From the NCBI GenBank assembly GCA_028277985.1, contig JANQFG010000021.1, positions 1 through 59,309 of the forward strand: a stretch of DNA of 59,309 nt, in the 5' to 3' direction. Both the position numbers and the translations under genes were made by a program. Every line of letters starts with the position of its first letter. The first letter of the stretch is position 1. The DNA is from a bacterium (GTDB lineage Bacteria; Desulfobacterota; DSWW01). The notes beneath the pieces are model-generated. The model had not been told where the DNA came from, did not search any database, and saw only the letters and a program-made list of their open reading frames with translations. Shown here one piece after another: positions 51,498 through 59,309 of the stretch.

Positions 51498-52661
51498 TCA
51501 GTGAGCATGCTCCTCGGACATGGAGCCGAGAGCAAACACGAGTTGCAGATAGGCGTTGTGCTCTGCGGTCTCGTGCCGTGGCTCTCGGTACCGGTATTGA
51601 CTCCGAAGATAGAGTCTGCGATTGACATGGAGGGTCACAAAGCCTGACGCGGCCCACTCTCGGTCTGAATCGGACGGATCCAGGAACTGCGTATGATCAT
51701 AGCGCGCCCCGGCGGCCCAGTGCCTCGAGATTTCCAGCGCAGCCAGGCTGAAACCCCCGTATCGGGTGTAGTCCCCTTCGTTCATGTGAGCGGCAAAGAA
51801 CTCGTTCTGCCATTGCAGCAGTCTGAGCCCCCAGGGGAGAGGAAACGCGAACGTGAGATCCCCACCATGGAGCATCGTGTGTGCCCCTTCGTCCCATGCG
51901 AGGCTGTAGCCTACCGTAGCCTTCGTCCTTCGTTCCCAGGATAGGTCCAGGGCGGTCCGAAGGTGAAAGACGTGGCCATCCCAGTGGATCGGTTCGGCCT
52001 CGGAATGTTCCGTTTCTGCATGGGGATCCTCCTCCTCGTCATGGTGCCCGAGTCCGAGGCGCTCTCCATTCCAGAAGCCGAAAGTTGTCCTCCAAGAAGT
52101 GTGCAAGGGGGTGACCGTGAGATGTCCCTGAACGCCGTTGTCCACCCAGTGGTCCTGGCCAAAGAGGCTGGTGAACACCAGAGGCCTGTCGGCAAATGGC
52201 CATTCCGGGGTATGAACCGGGTTCAACCGGCCGAAGTCCATGAACTTCCTGCCTGCGAGCATCCCCAGAGGGACCACTTTGGAGACGTGCGGAATCGAAT
52301 GAGCGGCGAGATAGGCCTCATCCAGGTGGACATTCACCTCCACGTCGCCATCCTCGTACTCCATCTCCATACAAGGGTGCACAAAGGCCTCGACGCCCGG
52401 AAGCAGGTCTCCCCTGACCCCGAATCCTACCTCCTTGATTCGGATCTTGTTCCGGTTCGGGTCCTCCTCGTTGTTGGAAAAGAGAGCCTGTATGTTCGTT
52501 ACGACTTTCCACTCCGGGACTGGCAAGTTCTCCAGCCAACCCGGGTGTTCCCCTGTGTGTTCCAGCCTCTCCTCTCCGGCTTTCTCCGTTTCCTCGGCCT
52601 GGGCCGGGACGATCGCGAGAAGCACATATCCCATCCAAAGAATGGCGAGTTTCCTCATCAT
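51498..52661 (-). CDS. His-rich outer-membrane beta-barrel, probably zinc-related
   Basis: A 387-aa protein with a signal peptide (LAILWMGYVLLAIVPAQA). Strand-rich with aromatic girdles (LRTALDLSWERRTKATVGYSL) and a His/Glu-rich loop GLGHHDEEEDPHAETEHSE (about 205-223); it ends SMSEEHAH. Such barrels with acidic His-rich loops are common next to zinc-uptake genes. There is no TonB plug, so it is a porin-like rather than TonB-dependent receptor. The Cys-rich secreted protein gene lies 130 bp upstream on the same strand. Confidence 0.78.
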   Translation of the reverse strand: MMRKLAILWMGYVLLAIVPAQAEETEKAGEERLEHTGEHPGWLENLPVPEWKVVTNIQALFSNNEEDPNRNKIRIKEVGFGVRGDLLPGVEAFVHPCMEMEYEDGDVEVNVHLDEAYLAAHSIPHVSKVVPLGMLAGRKFMDFGRLNPVHTPEWPFADRPLVFTSLFGQDHWVDNGVQGHLTVTPLHTSWRTTFGFWNGERLGLGHHDEEEDPHAETEHSEAEPIHWDGHVFHLRTALDLSWERRTKATVGYSLAWDEGAHTMLHGGDLTFAFPLPWGLRLLQWQNEFFAAHMNEGDYTRYGGFSLAALEISRHWAAGARYDHTQFLDPSDSDREWAASGFVTLHVNRRLYLRSQYRYREPRHETAEHNAYLQLVFALGSMSEEHAH

Positions 52662-52791
52662 CGAGTTCCCCCTGAATCAGCACTGTTCGTAGCCGCAGAG
52701 CTATACTAGCTGTGGTGTTCTCAGCCGCATGGTGTTTCGTGCGACCCGTTCCGTTGAGGTTCGGGCGACAGGATCATCTCGAGGAGGGGAT

Positions 52792-53298
52792 TCAGATCAG
52801 CAGGATCGTGGCGGAGAGTATCTCGGTGGTTTTGGGAAGGACAGGCACAAGGGGCGGATGCATGGCTCCGTCCACCTCACGGGAGAAGTGCTCGCCGGCC
52901 CAAGGTGCGGATGGCGAGTCGCAGGGCGGCTTTAGCTTGGTGGTATGGTGTGCACCGGCTAGGGCCTTCATGCCCGCAGCGAAGGGAAGCTCCACGTCCA
53001 CGCAGGAAGGGCAGCAGGGCGTTCCCCCGCCCCGGGTTTCGAGAACAGCTTGATGGGTCGTTGGGTTGTTGGCCTGGCAGAGGTCGACTTTTGTGAAGCT
53101 GAACGCACAGCAGCAACAACGGCCCAGGGAGGAGACCCGAATGCCTGCGTGTCCATCCTGACCGCTGCAATAGACAAATCGAAACGGCATGAGGATGGAG
53201 ACGAAGAGACAGAACGCTACGAGTGAGGTTCCTTGCCTTAACCTTCCATGTCTTAGCTGCCTAGGGAGGTCCGATTTCTGCTCGTGCGGTTCCGCCAT
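52792..53298 (-). CDS. Cys-rich secreted small protein
   Basis: A 168-aa frame. After a hydrophobic segment (VAFCLFVSILMPFRFVYC) come GRCCCCAF and TPCCPSCVDVELPF, a dense set of cysteines suited to binding Cu or Zn, and a hydrophobic end (TEILSATILLI). The CxxCVDxxL segment recalls small metal-locus proteins related to DUF2946; that is pattern memory. The ribosome-binding site before 53298 is weak, so the start may differ. It probably forms a unit with the barrel gene downstream. Confidence 0.6.
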   Translation of the reverse strand: MAEPHEQKSDLPRQLRHGRLRQGTSLVAFCLFVSILMPFRFVYCSGQDGHAGIRVSSLGRCCCCAFSFTKVDLCQANNPTTHQAVLETRGGGTPCCPSCVDVELPFAAGMKALAGAHHTTKLKPPCDSPSAPWAGEHFSREVDGAMHPPLVPVLPKTTEILSATILLI

Positions 53299-53313
53299 TC
53301 TCAGGACCCCGGA

Positions 53314-54744
53314 TCAGCCCTGAGCCGATACGCCCGCCACAGGGAGTACGGGCTTCTCGTCGTGCTTGAGCATGAGCAGGCAGTCGAGAATTGCCTGGGT
53401 CAGGTTCACATACCAGAACTGACCTGCCAGGGCAAGGTCGAGGAACTCGCCGTTCCATTCGGCGAGACCCCTGTCGACCCAGGCGGAGAAGACGGGCTCC
53501 AGGATTGTGGGCAGGTCCAGATCGTGCTTCAAGCGAAACCACGTCAGGTTCAGCCGTCCTCGATCCATCTGGGACACGATTTCGTTGAAGATGCGGCCGT
53601 CTTCGTGCGTTTCCATCAAGAAGAGAAGCGGCTTGTTTCCCTGGTCGATCTCCTTGATGTACTCATGGATATCCCGGTTCAGCATGAAGGTGTGACCAAA
53701 ACCTTTTCCTGCAGCTCCGGCACCGAAGGGAACAGTAACGGCGCCCGACTTGGCGAAGAAGTTGTACAGGTTCCTTTCCCTCGTGCTCTGCGTCCAGTGG
53801 CATACGCTGAGCCTCTGGAACCCTTTGCTCCGCAGGGTTGCCACGCCCGCTTCAAACATGGCCGCCTGTTCGGACGTAGGGGAAGGGGCCGGCAGACTAC
53901 CCTGATCGATGGCGCGCTTGAGGGGCCCCTTGTTGAACACGTTGAGCTGATAGAGGTCGCCGCCATCCAAATCGGACTGTGCCATTGTGGATAGGTCCCG
54001 CCCCCAGATGTCCATGGACTGGCCCGGCATGCCGAACATCAGATCGATGATCACGGCTGCCTGATCCATGCCATGGATGTAGGCGAGCCGATCCAGGATC
54101 TGCTCTTGGGATTCGACCCTCCCGATGCGACGTCGAACATCGGTGTCAAAGGACTGGACCCCCAGGGAGAAGCGGTTCACCCCCTCCTCGAGGCAGGCAT
54201 CGATCTTCTCTCGGGTGAACTCATGGAAGCGTGCCTCGAAGGTGATCTCGCAGTCATTGGCCAGGGGCAGGGACTCTCGGACAGCACGCATCAAACGACG
54301 GATGTTATCCGCCGACAGGATGGAGGGCGTTCCTCCCCCAATGTAGACGGCGTGAAAGGGCCCAGAGTAGACGAGGGGCTCCTTCCCGCTCAGACGAAGA
54401 TCCTCGACCAGGCATCGGATGTAGTCGTCTTCGAGCAGCTGATCCCCGAAGTTCTGGAAGAACCCGCAGTATAGGCACTTGGTCTGGCAGAAGGGGATGT
54501 GGATGTATGCGGAGCGCTTGCTCCCTTCCGGCATCCACTGCGTCTTCATCAGCTTCCGCCACGACTCCCGGGTTTCCGGTTCCGGAAGCATGTTGCCGGG
54601 GATGAAGGGGTGCACGAGCCGTTTGCTCTCAAAGGCGTACCGCAGGGGATCATCGGTTTCCCTTCCGAGAATCCAGTGCCGTTCGGCCTCCTCCAGAGAA
54701 TCGAGCCTTTCCCGAAGCTGCCGGGACGGCTTTTCCTTTTCCAT
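53314..54744 (-). CDS. ChuW/HutW-like anaerobic haem-degrading radical SAM protein
   Basis: About 476 aa from the ATG at 54744 (GGGAGAAG upstream); an ATG at 54780 overlapping the flavodoxin stop (ATGA) would add 12 residues. HemN-fold radical SAM: AYIHIPFCQTKCLYCGF (Cys86, Cys90, Cys93), GGGTPSIL and NRFSLGVQSFDTDVRRRIGR. The C-terminal half (SVCHWTQSTRERNLYNFF, PFGAGAAGKGFGHTFMLNRDIHEYIKEI) follows the ChuW/HutW subfamily rather than coproporphyrinogen dehydrogenase HemN. ChuW opens haem anaerobically and frees iron. The flavodoxin gene next to it would supply electrons. Confidence 0.88.
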   Translation of the reverse strand: MEKEKPSRQLRERLDSLEEAERHWILGRETDDPLRYAFESKRLVHPFIPGNMLPEPETRESWRKLMKTQWMPEGSKRSAYIHIPFCQTKCLYCGFFQNFGDQLLEDDYIRCLVEDLRLSGKEPLVYSGPFHAVYIGGGTPSILSADNIRRLMRAVRESLPLANDCEITFEARFHEFTREKIDACLEEGVNRFSLGVQSFDTDVRRRIGRVESQEQILDRLAYIHGMDQAAVIIDLMFGMPGQSMDIWGRDLSTMAQSDLDGGDLYQLNVFNKGPLKRAIDQGSLPAPSPTSEQAAMFEAGVATLRSKGFQRLSVCHWTQSTRERNLYNFFAKSGAVTVPFGAGAAGKGFGHTFMLNRDIHEYIKEIDQGNKPLLFLMETHEDGRIFNEIVSQMDRGRLNLTWFRLKHDLDLPTILEPVFSAWVDRGLAEWNGEFLDLALAGQFWYVNLTQAILDCLLMLKHDEKPVLPVAGVSAQG

Positions 54745-54776
54745 GGACTGCTTCTCCCGGGTTGTCGAGTGGGGTC

Positions 54777-55316
54777 TCATAGTTTCGCGATAACCGCTTC
54801 GGCAAACCCCCAGCACTCCTGCTTGTTCATCAGGGTCCTCGGGTTCATGCGCATCCGGATCTGGGCCTCGCTCAGGCCGATCATGCCGTAGAACTTCAGA
54901 AGATCAGCGTGGTCTTTCTCGCTTAGCCTCTTCGGGACCAGTTCCCCAAGCAGGATGTTCGCGTGCACCACCGCTCCACCGAGGATCTCCGCGCTGGGGA
55001 CCAGGTAGGTCAAGCCTCCGTGGATCTTCCCCTTGTGAAGCACCGGCTCCTTCTGCATGGCGACCCCGAACAGGGCGACCTTCTTCGTCTTGAGGACTTC
55101 CGCATGCTCGGAGATGTATTGGGTCAACCCAGGCAAGACTCTGTCCGCGTAGATCCCTGAGCCAAGAATCAAAACCTCGTATGCCTCCGGGGACACCGCC
55201 CTCTCCGGCTCGTGAAACTCGACCTCGTGGCCCTCCAGGGAACACCTCTCTGCGATCCATTCCCCGATGGCCTTTGTAGAGCCGTATCGGGAAGCACAGA
55301 CGACCAAGATTTTCAT
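54777..55316 (-). CDS. HemG-like flavodoxin
   Basis: A 179-aa flavodoxin-domain protein: FMN phosphate loop CASRYGSTKAIGEWIA, LILGSGIYADRVL and VALFGVAMQ. The length and the IGLSEAQIRMRMNPRTLMN ending resemble Flavodoxin_5/HemG-type proteins. Placed next to ChuW/HutW, it is the likely single-electron donor for anaerobic haem cleavage rather than protoporphyrinogen oxidation. The stop overlaps the upstream start option of the radical SAM gene. Confidence 0.88.
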   Translation of the reverse strand: MKILVVCASRYGSTKAIGEWIAERCSLEGHEVEFHEPERAVSPEAYEVLILGSGIYADRVLPGLTQYISEHAEVLKTKKVALFGVAMQKEPVLHKGKIHGGLTYLVPSAEILGGAVVHANILLGELVPKRLSEKDHADLLKFYGMIGLSEAQIRMRMNPRTLMNKQECWGFAEAVIAKL

Positions 55317-55337
55317 CCTATTCTCCTTTCAAACGCG

Positions 55338-55808
55338 CTACGTACCGGTGGCACCCGTGCCGGTCCCTTCTTTGCTCAGGGAGGTGATACCGGTCATCGT
55401 CTCGATATGCATTCGGAACAAGGGGTACTTCTTCCGCTTTCTCTTGAATTTCTCCTTATAGGGAGCATAGGTACCCCTAGGGAGCTTGAGCCTCTCTTCC
55501 AGGAGATCCCAACCTCTGAGCACCATTTCCGGATCTTGGACAAAGGCGCCCGTCCCGAAACAGGAAACGGCACGATAGGCACGGCAGGCTTCGTCCGTAC
55601 GACAGATCTTGAGGCAGACCAGGTTGTTCGCCTTGATGTTCGTCCCAGTCTTGCCGCTGGGCTTGATCAGACCGCAAACATCTCTGCCCAGAATGAAGTA
55701 GTTGAACTCTACCGCGTAGGGACTCCCTTCCTGGTCCACGGTGCAGAGGGTGGCCAGGTTGTGCTCGTGGACAAGATCGGTCATTTCCTTCTTGGTCATC
55801 TTTCGCAT
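55338..55808 (-). CDS. Pyridoxamine-5'-phosphate-oxidase-like (split-barrel) protein, haem-locus type
   Basis: A 156-aa split-barrel flavin-binding fold: LATLCTVDQEGSPYAVEFNYFILG, then IKANNLVCLKICRTD, AVSCFGTGAFVQDP and a C-terminal YPLFRMHIETMTG. PNPOx-like proteins in haem operons (HutZ/HugZ class) bind or process haem, so that role is inferred here. The start lies 4 bp after the DtxR stop (GAGATAGGGT ATG). It shares an operon with the flavodoxin and ChuW-like genes. Confidence 0.83.
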   Translation of the reverse strand: MRKMTKKEMTDLVHEHNLATLCTVDQEGSPYAVEFNYFILGRDVCGLIKPSGKTGTNIKANNLVCLKICRTDEACRAYRAVSCFGTGAFVQDPEMVLRGWDLLEERLKLPRGTYAPYKEKFKRKRKKYPLFRMHIETMTGITSLSKEGTGTGATGT

Positions 55809-55811
55809 ACC

Positions 55812-56315
55812 CTATCTCTCCCGAGTCGCTCGGTCATTCCCACTCACAGCGCCGTTCCGATTGTCCGACTCCGCTGAGGGCTCTTCGGATGGCCCCCGCA
55901 GCCAGTGCAACCACGCCGAGGCTTCGGCCGGCCTGCTCTCCACCAACCTGACAAGCCGGGCAAGTCTTTCCACGATACTCTCGGGCAACCGGTGCCCGGT
56001 TTTCGAGGCCGAGCCCGCTGACTCGCGGTCGATATCGAGAACCTTGACGTAGAAGTCGTACAAGACCCGTTTTCTTCGGACCACCTCTTTGGCCAGCGTT
56101 TCCCCTTGGGGCGTCAGGGTGATGAGACCGTAAGGCGTGTGACGGATCAGTTGCTTCGAGACCAGTGTCTGCATCGTGGCGCTGACCGAGGAACTGGCAA
56201 CGTTCAGTGCTTGGGATACGTCCTTGGGCCGGGCGGCTCCCTTCTTGACCACGACTTCGTAGATTGCCTCCAGGTAGTGTTCCTGTCGCAAGCTCAAGGG
56301 CGAAATGCCGGACAT
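55812..56315 (-). CDS. DtxR-family metalloregulator
   Basis: A 167-aa protein with winged helix LRQEHYLEAIYEVVVKKGAAR, NVASSSVSATMQTLVSKQL and the dimerisation/metal region RRKRVLYDFYVKVLDID. Unlike the 48769-49524 regulator it has no Cys cluster or FeoA domain, so it is a short MntR/IdeR-type protein. First gene of the haem-iron module. The promoter at 56531-56559 has a TGCCGAATTTT half-site in its spacer, consistent with autoregulation. Confidence 0.9.
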   Translation of the reverse strand: MSGISPLSLRQEHYLEAIYEVVVKKGAARPKDVSQALNVASSSVSATMQTLVSKQLIRHTPYGLITLTPQGETLAKEVVRRKRVLYDFYVKVLDIDRESAGSASKTGHRLPESIVERLARLVRLVESRPAEASAWLHWLRGPSEEPSAESDNRNGAVSGNDRATRER

Positions 56316-56530
56316 TTGTCTGTCTCCTCCGCGACGCAGGCTGTGAAGGAGCCCATTTTTTCGAGCACCCTAAAATTATCAGGAATGCCAAAAATTTAGA
56401 GCAAGTTCATGTTGATTCCGATGATTTCTCGCTCCCTGTGCGAATCAGCTCTTCCCGTACGAGGCGAAGCATTGTCACGGGAAGAAGCCCACAGGGTCAG
56501 AGGACCACAACCTTTCTTGCGTATTCGAAT

Positions 56531-56559
56531 ATTTTACGTTATGCCGAATTTTATGTCAA
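56531..56559 (-). promoter_or_regulatory. Promoter of the DtxR-haem operon
   Basis: On the minus strand TTGACA (56559-56554) and TAAAAT (56536-56531) with a 17-bp spacer containing AAAATTCGGCATAA, the half-site seen at 33202-33218. It overlaps the stop of the upstream ABC gene (56551) and leaves a leader of about 215 bp (56316-56530) in which a second TGCCAAAAATTT-like site occurs near 56384. Confidence 0.78.
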
Positions 56560-57996
56560 CCCCCCAAAGAGCCCTTCAACGGGCGAAGGGGAACGGCCCT
56601 GCAGAGGAAGTGTAATGCGGCAGGTGCAGGCCTCTTCGATCAACTCCAGGTCGTGGCTGATCACGAGCACGCAGACGCCATCGTCGGCCAGCCCCTCGAG
56701 GAGGGACGCGACGCTTCGCATGCTGGCCGCGTCCAGGCCGCTGGAGGGCTCGTCCAGGATCATGATCTCCGGGTCCTTCATGGCCGCGCAGGCGATGACC
56801 AGGCGCTGCTTCTCCCCGCCTGAAAGGGATTGCGGGTGACGCCGGGCGAGGGGCTCGAGACGAAAGGCCTGAAGCATGCGCGCGGCCTTCTCTTCCCGGA
56901 CCGCCTTCGGAAGGTGTCTTGCAGAAACGGTCAGTTCCTCACCTACCGTCCGCATGTAGAGCTGATGATCCGTATTCTGAAGGACGAGGCTCGAGCGCTC
57001 GAGCAGCTTCTTGGGGACCATTTGCTTCCCGTTGAGTGTCAGTGTTCCTGCGTCCAATCTCTCAAGCCCCGTCAGGATGCGCGCCAGGGTGGTCTTCCCG
57101 GAACCGTTGGGGCCGATGACGGCCGAGATTCGGCCCAAAGGCAGGCGGGCCTCGGCTGAAGAGAACAGAGGAGTTCTCTTCGGGTACGCGAATCGAATCC
57201 CCTTCATGTCCAGGCAGGGGCCATCGATCCGGTCAGATGGCGGCAAGAGGAGGCGCGGATCCCGCACACAGGTTTTCCGCAGGCCGTACCGGCTACGGAC
57301 GGCCCTGTCCTCCAACATCGAAAAATCGCCCGTCTCGGCGATGGCCCCGTTTTCCAGCAGGAAGACCCGGTCCACGAGCCCCTCGAGCCAGTAGAGCCGG
57401 TGATCCACGATGAACAGCGTGAGTCCGCCTCGTTTCAGCTCTTTCAGGGTCTCGGCCATCTCCCAGGTGGCTTCCGGGTCGAGGTTCGCCGTGGGCTCAT
57501 CCAGAATCAGAACGCGGGGTTCCCGGGAAATCACAGAGCCGAGAGCGACTTTCTGCTTCTCCCCTTCCGAAAGGGTGAGTACGCTGGAACCGGTCAGATG
57601 CTCGAGGGAGAACCGGTCCACCACACGGGTAATCCTTTTCCCGATCTCATCGACCGGAACGCCGCGACACTCGTGGGCAAAGGCCAGTTCGTCCTCCACA
57701 TTCAGGGCGAAGAACTGGTGTTCCGGGTCTTGAAAGAGTGTGCCCACGTCCTCGGCGATTTCCGGGACGCTCCGATCCGCGTTGTCCCGGCCGCAGACGG
57801 ACACCTGTCCGCTGAGGCTCCCTCGGAAGTAGTGGGGAGCGAGGCCGTTGAGCAGGCGGATCAGCGTGGACTTTCCGCTGCCGCTCATTCCGGTGCACAG
57901 GACCGCCTCCCCCGGTTCTACGTGAAAGGTGATCGAGTCCAGGGCCTTTCGTTCCTGGAAAGGGTAGGTGTAGGAGACGTTCTTGAGCTGGATCAT
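56551..57996 (-). CDS. ECF transporter ATPase, two fused ABC domains
   Basis: About 481 aa from the ATG at 57996; the longer frame to 58062 would overlap the EcfT gene. Two complete nucleotide-binding domains: Walker A GMSGSGKST and GPNGSGKTT, Q-loops TLFQDPEHQF and LVLQNTDHQL, signatures LSEGEKQK and LSGGEKQR, Walker B LILDEPTANL and MILDEPSSGL. The Q-loop pattern is typical of EcfA/CbiO. It fuses the EcfA1 and EcfA2 equivalents of an energy-coupling module. Confidence 0.92.
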   Translation of the reverse strand: MIQLKNVSYTYPFQERKALDSITFHVEPGEAVLCTGMSGSGKSTLIRLLNGLAPHYFRGSLSGQVSVCGRDNADRSVPEIAEDVGTLFQDPEHQFFALNVEDELAFAHECRGVPVDEIGKRITRVVDRFSLEHLTGSSVLTLSEGEKQKVALGSVISREPRVLILDEPTANLDPEATWEMAETLKELKRGGLTLFIVDHRLYWLEGLVDRVFLLENGAIAETGDFSMLEDRAVRSRYGLRKTCVRDPRLLLPPSDRIDGPCLDMKGIRFAYPKRTPLFSSAEARLPLGRISAVIGPNGSGKTTLARILTGLERLDAGTLTLNGKQMVPKKLLERSSLVLQNTDHQLYMRTVGEELTVSARHLPKAVREEKAARMLQAFRLEPLARRHPQSLSGGEKQRLVIACAAMKDPEIMILDEPSSGLDAASMRSVASLLEGLADDGVCVLVISHDLELIEEACTCRITLPLQGRSPSPVEGLFGGLT

Positions 57997-58039
57997 CGTT
58001 GCATCCGATCGTTGGCCGGCAGTGTCGGTGGTTGCCTGA

Positions 58040-58807
58040 TCAGGCAATGAGCCCCGTCCCAAAACTGAACAGGCAGGATACGGTAACCAGCACGGCTGCG
58101 ATGGCCAGGGTCCAGTAGTCGGCCGAAGCCAGCCTTCCGGTCCGGTAAGTTGACATCTTCTCGGCGTGCCCCAAGCCTTTCAGTTCGGCCGCGATAGCCA
58201 GCTCCTCCGAGGAGCGAAGGGCCCGGACCACGATGGGTACGAACATCAGCCGCAGTGAAAGCAGGGGGTGCAGAGAAATGAAAACAGGATGGAGGGAATA
58301 CCCCCGGATTCTGAGGCTCTCGCTGATCTGCCGGATGTCGTGAATGAACCCGGGAATGAACCGGACTGTGACGACTGCCGGGAGATACAGGAAAAGGGGC
58401 AGTCGGAGGGAACGCAGGGCTGTCAGGATGTCCTGGACCCTGGAAGAAAGGGCAAGGGCAAGAATCACATTCAGAAGAATCGTCACCCGCATGAAGGGGT
58501 TCAGGAACTGTCCGAGATCGAATCCGGACATCTCAGGAATCATCATCGCCATGAGCTTGACGCACAGGAGGGCGAGGAGGGACAGCAGTGCCAAGGCGCC
58601 ATAGGCGATGAACGTGACCCTGAACCTCCGCAGGAGCAGAAGATACAGAAAGCTGGCTGCCAGCAGGATGGAAAGGGGGACAAAATCCTTGAGGAAAATG
58701 ACGGTCACCGAACAGACCAGACAGAGAGCCATCTTGGTGCGTGCGTCGAGCCGGCTGATCGGGTCCCCAGCATCCGGTCTACCGCTACTGCTTGATGATG
58801 CCTGCAT
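58040..58807 (-). CDS. ECF transporter transmembrane protein EcfT
   Basis: About 255 aa from the ATG at 58807 (AGGGAG upstream). Several membrane helices and the EcfT coupling motifs SESLRIRGY and ALRSSEELAIAAELKGLG (the two Ala-Arg-Gly type motifs that contact the ATPases). It overlaps the S-component gene by 23 bp. Confidence 0.9.
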   Translation of the reverse strand: MQASSSSSGRPDAGDPISRLDARTKMALCLVCSVTVIFLKDFVPLSILLAASFLYLLLLRRFRVTFIAYGALALLSLLALLCVKLMAMMIPEMSGFDLGQFLNPFMRVTILLNVILALALSSRVQDILTALRSLRLPLFLYLPAVVTVRFIPGFIHDIRQISESLRIRGYSLHPVFISLHPLLSLRLMFVPIVVRALRSSEELAIAAELKGLGHAEKMSTYRTGRLASADYWTLAIAAVLVTVSCLFSFGTGLIA

Positions 58808-59309
58808 GCCTGAGCTCCCTGACAAAGAGAATTCCACCGGGAAGGCCGATCAGGCATCCCACATAGCCGATCAGCACGGCAATGGCGCCCATGAGAAACA
58901 ACCTGGGCTCTTCCCGAAAAATGAGATAGCTGTATCCGAGAGAGACGGCGCGGTGGAGAATGTCATAAGCTGCGACCCCCAGAATGAGAGGCACGGTACG
59001 TCCATACCCGCCCGAGACCCGGATCAGACCGTCGCAGACCAGGCCTGCCACGAGCATCCCGGGGATGGTCATCATGCTTCCTCCAAGAAGGAAAAGGGAG
59101 ATCAGGCTGCTGATGAGTACGTAGAGGGTCAGCACCCCGAATTTCCTCACGTGGAACACCAGAACGAGAAGCATGGCCGTTGCCGCGGTGTTCTTGAGTG
59201 CCATGGTGACCGGGTTCATGCCGCCCCCGGCCAGGGCGATCATGAGGGTGGAGACCTTGATCAGGGCGGCGAAGGTGCCGATGGTGATCAGCTCCCGGGG
59301 TTTCCAGTA
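58785..59309 (-). CDS. ECF transporter S component, 5' end outside the window
   Basis: The frame stays open through 59309, so the true start is beyond the right edge; an internal Met at 59243 is not the start. The visible part begins YWKPRELITIGTFAALIK and has five or six hydrophobic helices with a C-terminal GCLIGLPGGILFVRELRHAGI. This resembles the Trep_Strep-type S-component group (from memory). Substrate unknown. It precedes EcfT and the fused ATPase, forming a complete group I-like ECF operon. Confidence 0.8.
   Translation of the reverse strand, partial: YWKPRELITIGTFAALIKVSTLMIALAGGGMNPVTMALKNTAATAMLLVLVFHVRKFGVLTLYVLISSLISLFLLGGSMMTIPGMLVAGLVCDGLIRVSGGYGRTVPLILGVAAYDILHRAVSLGYSYLIFREEPRLFLMGAIAVLIGYVGCLIGLPGGILFVRELRHAGIIKQ

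Overview
The window reads as chromosome from a Gram-negative strict anaerobe, most likely a Desulfobacterota (deltaproteobacterial) lineage; this is inferred from content, not from a marker gene. The pointers are high GC, dense operons with ATGA overlaps, two Feo ferrous-iron systems, DtxR-family regulators, a B12-dependent IcmF-type mutase, a multihaem secreted protein, TonB machinery of the DUF3450/TtpC type, an anaerobic haem-cleaving radical SAM protein and a nitrogenase-like reductase. No rRNA, tRNA, CRISPR, integrase or transposase was recognised.

Layout. 1-4196 (minus): radical SAM protein, NifH-NifD fusion and NifK-like subunit, a nitrogenase-superfamily reductase that keeps the bridging Fe-S cysteines but lacks the FeMo-cofactor cysteine. 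4380-14100: a cobalamin district with a PP-loop ATPase, a DUF4465 secreted protein behind a cobalamin riboswitch, cobT-cobS-cobC, a riboswitch-controlled gene of unknown function, and btuF-btuD-btuC-thyX behind a third riboswitch. 14292-18230: secreted proteins, including a tetrahaem/MopE-repeat protein; with the DUF4465 protein, three share one unusual C-terminal tail. 18241-19951: ATC-hydrolase-like protein divergent from a flavodoxin-ferredoxin fusion. 20099-22680: split FeoB with FeoA fused to its G domain, under two DtxR-like operators. 23170-28914: TetR, IcmF, MntP, a nucleotidyltransferase-like protein and a DUF6125-like protein.

29041-30624 (rhodanese-ferritin fusion and a small ATPase) is bracketed by two copies of one long palindrome. 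30711-33126 is a second, conventional FeoAB. Divergent from it, 33342-36942 encodes three SPFH proteins, the first fused to a cation-diffusion-facilitator domain. After a secreted 5'-nucleotidase (37019-39076), the minus strand from 49524 to 39077 carries DtxR-FeoA, FeoA, DUF3450, TtpC-like ExbB, ExbB, ExbD, TonB, a His-rich TPR protein, a TonB-dependent receptor and an outer-membrane barrel. 49788-51479 holds a DUF2325 protein and a thioredoxin-like protein; 51498-53298 a His-rich barrel and a Cys-rich secreted protein; 53314-56315 a haem-iron module (DtxR, PNPOx-like protein, flavodoxin, ChuW/HutW-like radical SAM). 56551-59309 is an ECF-type ABC transporter cut by the right edge.

The theme is metal and tetrapyrrole economy: cobamide salvage and assembly, ferrous iron, haem iron, manganese export, probably zinc, and a CDF-SPFH membrane system. 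The nitrogenase-like reductase and the CDF-SPFH operon are the best candidates for undescribed biochemistry. Start codons were often moved downstream from the longest frame to the ATG/GTG/TTG with the best ribosome-binding site.
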